Of a stretch of DNA of 26,535 bases, positions 22,251 to 26,535 are shown piece after piece. The DNA comes from Spirochaetales bacterium (lineage in GTDB: Bacteria > Spirochaetota > Spirochaetia > Sphaerochaetales > Sphaerochaetaceae). Position numbers and translations under genes: made by a program. The notes under the pieces were generated by a model that did no database searches, had not been told where the DNA came from, and worked only from the letters and a program-made list of their open reading frames with translations. The stretch is from contig JAQYFM010000007.1 of assembly GCA_028723145.1 (NCBI GenBank), forward strand, positions 1-26,535, given 5' to 3'. Positions within the stretch are counted from its first letter, which is position 1. Every line of letters starts with the position of its first letter.

Positions 22251-24732
22251 TAATTGCCCTCTTTGTTAGTTCGGTAAGTAACTCTTGAAGATATTTTGAT
22301 TCACTTTCGTTCTTTTCTTTTTCTTCAATTCTCTTCTTTTCATCTAGTTTTAAGTAATCTTCTTCTGATAAGCGAGTATGTTTATCGTTAGGGAAGCTTA
22401 TAGCTAAGACCTCTTGCATATCCTTAACAGGACAGAAGGTAATACCACTTTTAACCTCATCTGATAGCTTATCTAAATCATTGCGGTTTGCATATGGAAT
22501 TATTATTGTATTAATACCACATCTTTTTGCTGCTAAGATTTTCTCCTTTAACCCACCAATAGGCATTACTTTACCTGTTAATGTAAGTTCACCTGTCATA
22601 GCAAGATTTTGCTTCATAACTTGGCCTGTTAATAGAGAGTATAGTGCTACAGTAAGTGTTATACCTGCAGAAGGCCCATCCTTTGGAGTTGCTCCCTCTG
22701 GAATATGAAGGTGTACGTTATTTCTTTCAAAGAAGGAATAATCGATATTTCTTCTAACTGCTTCTCTTTTAAGATATGTCCAAGCGATGTTTACAGATTC
22801 CTTCATTACATCACCTAGTTGGCCTGTTATTGATAACTCACCTTTACCAGGATAGTTTTCTGCTTCAATTAACAGGGTATCACCACCCATACTTGTCCAA
22901 GCAAGACCAATAGATGTTCCAATTTTGTCAGCTTTCTTTACCTCTTCCTCATTAAAAGGTGCTTTACCTAAATACTTAACAACTAATTCATCTGTAACAG
23001 TAATAGGGAATTTAAACTCAGGATCTGTTAAAGACTCTTTTGCAATCTTTCTATTTATTTTATCAAGTGCCTTTTCAAAGTTTCTAACTCCTGCTTCTCT
23101 TGCATACCCTTCTGCAATTGATAAAAGAACCTTTGGTGAATATTTTACATCTTTTTTACTTAAGCCATTCTTTTCTAAGCTCTTTGGTAAAAGATATTTT
23201 TTACCAATATTAAGCTTTTCATTGGAAGTGTAACCAGATAACTCAATAATCTCCATTCTATCGAGAAGTGGGGAAGGGATGGTATCTAAGGTGTTAGCTG
23301 TAACAATGAATAAAACCTGTGAAATATCAAAAGGTAAATCAAGATAGCGATCTCTGAACTCTTTATTCTGTTCAGGATCAAGAGCCTCTAGAAGTGCTGA
23401 TGCCGGGTCCCCTTGATAGCTTTCTCCCATTTTATCAATTTCATCGATTAAGAAAACAGGACTCTTAGTTTTTACAATCTTTAAGCCCTGAATAATCTTT
23501 CCAGGAAGTGCACCTACATATGTTCTTCTATGACCTTTGATTTCAGCTTCATCTTTCATTCCACCGACACTGAAGCGATAACACTTTTTACCAATAGCCT
23601 TTGCAATTGATAATCCAATACTTGTCTTACCAACTCCTGGAGGACCAACAAGACAGATGATAGCACCCTTAGTGTCCATCTTTCTTTTTCTAACAGCTAA
23701 GAATTCTAATACTCTATCCTTAACTTCATCCATTCCATAGTGTTCGTTATCCAAAATTCTTTGAGCTTTTTTTAAGTCAAAGTCTTTAAATGGTTCATCC
23801 TTCCATGGAAGCTGACTAATTGTCTGAAGATAGTTTAAGCATAGAGAGTACTCAGGAGAGTTAGGTTCAAGAGATGTAAAACGAGCATATTCGTTTTCTA
23901 CAGTTTCTTTAGCCTCTCCTTTTAAATTTAGCTTATCTAAGTCAGCTTTTAATCTTTCAACCAAGTCTGTTTTATTTTGTACAATACCTAGTTCTTTTTG
24001 AATCTGTCTTAACTCTTCACGTAGAAAATAATCTCTTTGGCTCTTTTCAAGTTTTTTATTTACATGTTCTCTAATTGAGCCTTGAATTTGAATTATTCTC
24101 TTTTCTTCTTCGATGTGAAATAATACACTTTCAATACGTTTTTTTACATCTAATTCTTCAAGAATTTTTTGCATCTTATCAGGATCTATTGATAAAATAG
24201 ATGCCATGTAGTCAGCAAACTTAGAAGGATCATCGATATTAACCAAATTTAGTCTATTTTCTTCACTGAACATAGGCATTCTTTGATTCATAGCTTTAAA
24301 CTCATCGTTTAATGATCTGACCCAAGCCTTTAATCTTTCTTTATCATAAGGTTTATCTTGAAGATATGTTACTTTAGCGCTTAATGCACCATCATTTAAG
24401 AAGAATGATTCAACTTTAAATCTATTTTGTGTAGATATATATAGATTTAAACCTCCATCAGGAAGCTTAATTGATTTTAATATTCTACACATGGTTCCTA
24501 CACTGTAGAATCTATCTTCATTTTTTTCATCGTCTGAGAGTGTATGTCTTTCTAGTAGTGCTCCAATGACACCTCCTCCATTAATTGCTCTATTGACGAC
24601 TTCAATATCTTTTTCACCTGTTACAACCAAAGGACAAAATAGTCCAGGAAAAACTGGTTTAACACTTAGTGGAAGAATAAAAAGGTAGTTTGGCAGAACC
24701 TTTGGGTCCTGCAAAAATGTATCTAAATCCAT
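22243..24732 (-). CDS. lon: ATP-dependent protease Lon
   Basis: Cytoplasmic AAA+ serine protease that degrades damaged and regulatory proteins. The N-terminal substrate-binding domain starts LFILPLSVKPVFPGLFCPLV. The AAA+ module has Walker A GPPGVGKTS (near residue 361), Walker B VFLIDEIDKMG, and a sensor block (ANTLDTIPSPLLDRME). The protease domain has KDGPSAGIT with the catalytic Ser (near 685) and GGLKEKILAAKRCG with the catalytic Lys. The length of 829 residues is normal, with a charged 45-residue C-terminal tail. ATG 24732 is chosen because GAGG precedes it by about six bases; the frame is open to an ATG at 24771 that lacks a site. I saw no CIRCE or heat-shock element upstream. Confidence 0.96.
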   Translation of the reverse strand: MDLDTFLQDPKVLPNYLFILPLSVKPVFPGLFCPLVVTGEKDIEVVNRAINGGGVIGALLERHTLSDDEKNEDRFYSVGTMCRILKSIKLPDGGLNLYISTQNRFKVESFFLNDGALSAKVTYLQDKPYDKERLKAWVRSLNDEFKAMNQRMPMFSEENRLNLVNIDDPSKFADYMASILSIDPDKMQKILEELDVKKRIESVLFHIEEEKRIIQIQGSIREHVNKKLEKSQRDYFLREELRQIQKELGIVQNKTDLVERLKADLDKLNLKGEAKETVENEYARFTSLEPNSPEYSLCLNYLQTISQLPWKDEPFKDFDLKKAQRILDNEHYGMDEVKDRVLEFLAVRKRKMDTKGAIICLVGPPGVGKTSIGLSIAKAIGKKCYRFSVGGMKDEAEIKGHRRTYVGALPGKIIQGLKIVKTKSPVFLIDEIDKMGESYQGDPASALLEALDPEQNKEFRDRYLDLPFDISQVLFIVTANTLDTIPSPLLDRMEIIELSGYTSNEKLNIGKKYLLPKSLEKNGLSKKDVKYSPKVLLSIAEGYAREAGVRNFEKALDKINRKIAKESLTDPEFKFPITVTDELVVKYLGKAPFNEEEVKKADKIGTSIGLAWTSMGGDTLLIEAENYPGKGELSITGQLGDVMKESVNIAWTYLKREAVRRNIDYSFFERNNVHLHIPEGATPKDGPSAGITLTVALYSLLTGQVMKQNLAMTGELTLTGKVMPIGGLKEKILAAKRCGINTIIIPYANRNDLDKLSDEVKSGITFCPVKDMQEVLAISFPNDKHTRLSEEDYLKLDEKKRIEEKEKNESESKYLQELLTELTKRAINE

Positions 24733-24804
24733 AATTTCCTCTATCTTACAAAGATATAAGAATATAGCCATTTAGACTAGATGGATACGATAAATAAAAA
24801 AAGT

Positions 24805-24833
24805 GTTGCATTTTGTTGCATAAGTGATATGAT
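24805..24833 (+). promoter_or_regulatory. Promoter of arcC with direct repeats
   Basis: TTGCAT (24806-24811), a 16-base spacer and TATGAT (24828-24833) lie about 18 bases before the ATG. GTTGCAT occurs twice (24805-24811 and 24815-24821), ten bases apart, one helical turn. The second copy lies in the spacer, a good place for a repressor or activator. Confidence 0.5.
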
Positions 24834-24851
24834 AGTGGTTAAGAGGTAATT

Positions 24852-25796
24852 ATGGATTCTAAATTGATTGTCATTGCAATTGGAGGAAACTCCTTAATTG
24901 AAGATAGTAAGCACGTTACTGTATCTGCTCAATATGAGGCTGCAGCAAAGACTGCTCATCATATTGCAAGACTTGTAAAAGAGGGACATAGAGTAGTAAT
25001 TGCTCACGGAAATGGACCTCAAGTTGGATATATTCTTTTGAGAGCTGAATATGCTAGAAAAATATTACACACAGTTCCACTCGATAGCTGTGTTGCAGAT
25101 ACTCAAGGTGCTATTGGATACCAGTTACAAAGAGCACTTGATAATGAATTTGCTGCTCTTGGTATTAAACAAAATGTAGCAACTGTTGTCACACAGGTAG
25201 AAGTTGACCCTAAGGATAAATCCTTTGAAAATCCAACAAAGCCAATTGGTTCATTTATGAGTCAAGAGGAAGCTATGGGCCATAAAGAAAAAGATGGTTG
25301 GTCAATTATGGAAGATGCAGGAAGAGGATATAGAAGAGTAGTAGCATCTCCTAAACCAAAGAAGATTGTTGAACTTGATACAATTAAGACATTACTTGAC
25401 AATAACATTATTGTTATTGCAGCAGGTGGTGGTGGTATTCCTGTTGTTAGAGCAGAGGATGGTACATTATCAGGAAAAGAAGCTGTTATCGATAAGGACT
25501 TAGCTGCAGCTATTCTTGCAAAGGACTTAAAGGCTGATATGTTTGTTATTTCAACAGCTGTAGAAAGAGTTTGTTTAAACTATGGAAAGCCTGATCAGAA
25601 GGAGCTTAAGTCTATTACTATCCCAGAAATTGATAAGTATATTGAAGAAGGTCACTTCGCTCCTGGTTCAATGCTTCCTAAGATTCAAGCTATTAGAGAC
25701 TTTGTATCATCAACAGGTGGAACAGGTTTAATTACAGATCCAGCCCACCTTTATGATGCTCTTTATAATGGAGCTGGAACTAAGGTCGTTTCGTGA
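24852..25796 (+). CDS. arcC: Carbamate kinase
   Basis: Amino-acid-kinase-fold enzyme making ATP and carbamate from carbamoyl phosphate and ADP, the energy step of arginine, agmatine or purine-derived fermentation. The motifs are AIGGNSLI near the N-terminus, AHGNGPQVG, and VIAAGGGGIPVV, together with YRRVVASPKP and the ERVCLNYG and GSMLPKI segments typical of ArcC. The length of 314 residues is normal. AGAGGT precedes the ATG. No arginine deiminase or carbamoyltransferase gene is adjacent. The final codon's last base and the stop TGA may belong to the inserted TnpB element that begins here, so the native C-terminus may have been changed by a residue or a few. Confidence 0.95.
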   Translation: MDSKLIVIAIGGNSLIEDSKHVTVSAQYEAAAKTAHHIARLVKEGHRVVIAHGNGPQVGYILLRAEYARKILHTVPLDSCVADTQGAIGYQLQRALDNEFAALGIKQNVATVVTQVEVDPKDKSFENPTKPIGSFMSQEEAMGHKEKDGWSIMEDAGRGYRRVVASPKPKKIVELDTIKTLLDNNIIVIAAGGGGIPVVRAEDGTLSGKEAVIDKDLAAAILAKDLKADMFVISTAVERVCLNYGKPDQKELKSITIPEIDKYIEEGHFAPGSMLPKIQAIRDFVSSTGGTGLITDPAHLYDALYNGAGTKVVS

Positions 25797-25870
25797 ATTA
25801 CTCGGCAATTAAATTGCCAGAGCATCGTGGAGTTTAGCCACGGGTGCATCCATGACACCGCTACTGCTTT
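25793..25870 (-). mobile_element. Right end of the TnpB element with probable omega-RNA scaffold
   Basis: This sequence lies between the tnpB stop and the end of arcC. Read on the minus strand it holds three hairpins: GGTG/CACC, CGTGG/CCACG around CTAAACT, and the near-perfect palindrome GGCAATTTAATTGCC. It then ends GAGTAATTCAC. Structured right ends like this are the TnpA recognition site and the 3' scaffold of the TnpB guide RNA in IS200/IS605 elements. If TTCAC is the terminus, the guide would begin at 25792 and run into arcC (GAAACGACC on the minus strand). The scaffold would also include the 3' part of the tnpB coding sequence. The boundary is inferred. Confidence 0.55.
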
Positions 25871-26535
25871 TTAAACAGCTACTTTTAATACATATGGAGT
25901 CTTAATCATCTTCATATGTATTTCTTTTTTACTTACTTGACCATAGAGCCTTAGAATATTGTAAGCTCCAACACTGTCAGCATTCCATTCTTTTTCACCA
26001 TCAATGAAGATTCCTCTTTTAACTCGCTTCTCTTTAGATGCATACTCACTACTTACACTTAAAGTTAAAGGAGAACATACACTTGTGTAATATTCTTTTT
26101 GACAAATTACACTAATACCTAATTCTTCTGCTTTATAAGTAAGCATATCCACAAGCTTCTTAAATGGCAGTGAGTGCATCTTCTGATTTATAACTTCGCC
26201 TTTATTAAAATCTTCTCTTAGCCCTGTAATATCTCCAACTATAATAGTATTGATTGAGTTCTTCTCACAGTAATTAATAACTTCTCTTGTTATTTTATGT
26301 AGATAATCTGAAGAGCAGTTATTCTTCTTCTCATATAGCCTCTTAATGTGTTTAGAACTCTTAGGATAGAGTACTCCTTTCTTATTTTGATCTGAATACC
26401 ATTTTGACTGCACTCTCTCTATTTCTTTAAGATACTTACGCTCAATAGAGAAATACATTCGTCCAACAATAAATGTCTCTCCACTTACATTTGAGTAGCA
26501 GGTCATCAAATTATTAAGGCCTAAGTCTATAGAGA
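25871..26535 (-). CDS. tnpB: RNA-guided nuclease TnpB (IS200/IS605 OrfB), N-terminal part beyond the window
   Basis: Transposon-encoded RuvC-like nuclease, 221 residues visible. The frame is open to the window edge: eight codons before the first possible internal start read SIDLGLNN, which is the RuvC-I motif with catalytic Asp (26525-26527). RuvC-III is WNADSVGAYNIL with the last Asp. The RuvC-II strand reads IIVGDITGLRED, with Gly where many TnpBs have the catalytic Glu. The VGDxxGxR form with NQKMHSLPF is, from memory, a common TnpB subgroup. The zinc finger is reduced: KEYYTSVCSP is not followed by the usual CxxC pairs. The frame has no internal stop. Any TnpA would lie further right. It points towards arcC and is inserted at its 3' end. 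Confidence 0.9.
   Translation of the reverse strand, partial: SIDLGLNNLMTCYSNVSGETFIVGRMYFSIERKYLKEIERVQSKWYSDQNKKGVLYPKSSKHIKRLYEKKNNCSSDYLHKITREVINYCEKNSINTIIVGDITGLREDFNKGEVINQKMHSLPFKKLVDMLTYKAEELGISVICQKEYYTSVCSPLTLSVSSEYASKEKRVKRGIFIDGEKEWNADSVGAYNILRLYGQVSKKEIHMKMIKTPYVLKVAV

Noticed and set aside
1..26535. CRISPR array, defence island, prophage or integron
   Set aside because: No regularly spaced repeats, cas-like genes, phage genes or attachment sites were seen; the only mobile DNA is at the two edges.

Overview
The window looks like chromosomal DNA from a low-GC, probably anaerobic bacterium. I favour a gut-associated spirochaete (Treponema/Sphaerochaeta-like). This rests on the mix of genes: short secreted beta-rich proteins with no recognisable relatives, a fused ThrA with a separate ThrC, a histone-H1-like small protein, carbamate and acetate kinases, and Cys-rich membrane peptides. 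The phylum is an inference; no 16S or other decisive marker is present.

Layout. (1) 1-3.3 kb: a 5'-truncated acetylornithine-type aminotransferase, tRNA-Arg(TCT), a secreted unknown protein, tRNA-Pro(TGG), endonuclease III, and an unknown protein convergent with it. (2) 3.4-7.5 kb: ribosomal protein L28, then a threonine operon (thrA-like fusion plus thrC). (3) 7.5-13.2 kb: mostly minus strand, with a MATE transporter, galactokinase, a short RecQ-like helicase and acetate kinase; a 53-residue Cys-rich membrane peptide runs the other way on the plus strand. (4) 13.3-20.5 kb: a secreted unknown protein, MurB (minus), cysteinyl-tRNA synthetase, an ECF sigma factor overlapping its zinc anti-sigma factor, and valyl-tRNA synthetase. 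(5) 20.6-24.7 kb, minus strand: histone-H1-like protein, then U32 hydroxylase-type protein and Lon, the last two overlapping by 8 nt. (6) 24.8-26.5 kb: carbamate kinase, then a TnpB transposon on the minus strand running off the window.

Two points stand out. First, the ThrA-like fusion keeps an intact homoserine dehydrogenase and two ACT domains, but its aspartokinase domain has lost all the main catalytic motifs I could check. It looks like a pseudokinase kept for regulation or structure. Second, both window edges appear to be ends of IS200/IS605-type TnpB elements. The right one carries hairpins and ends in TTCAC, apparently supplying the stop codon of carbamate kinase. The left one is a 15-base stub, also ending in TTCAC, directly abutting the interrupted aminotransferase. 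The window is therefore plausibly a whole contig bounded by two insertions of related elements.

Most genes are separated by clear hairpin terminators, and several starts can be corrected from Shine-Dalgarno spacing (nth, rpmB, galK, anti-sigma, valS, lon). There is no CRISPR array, rRNA or gene-free stretch over 300 bases.
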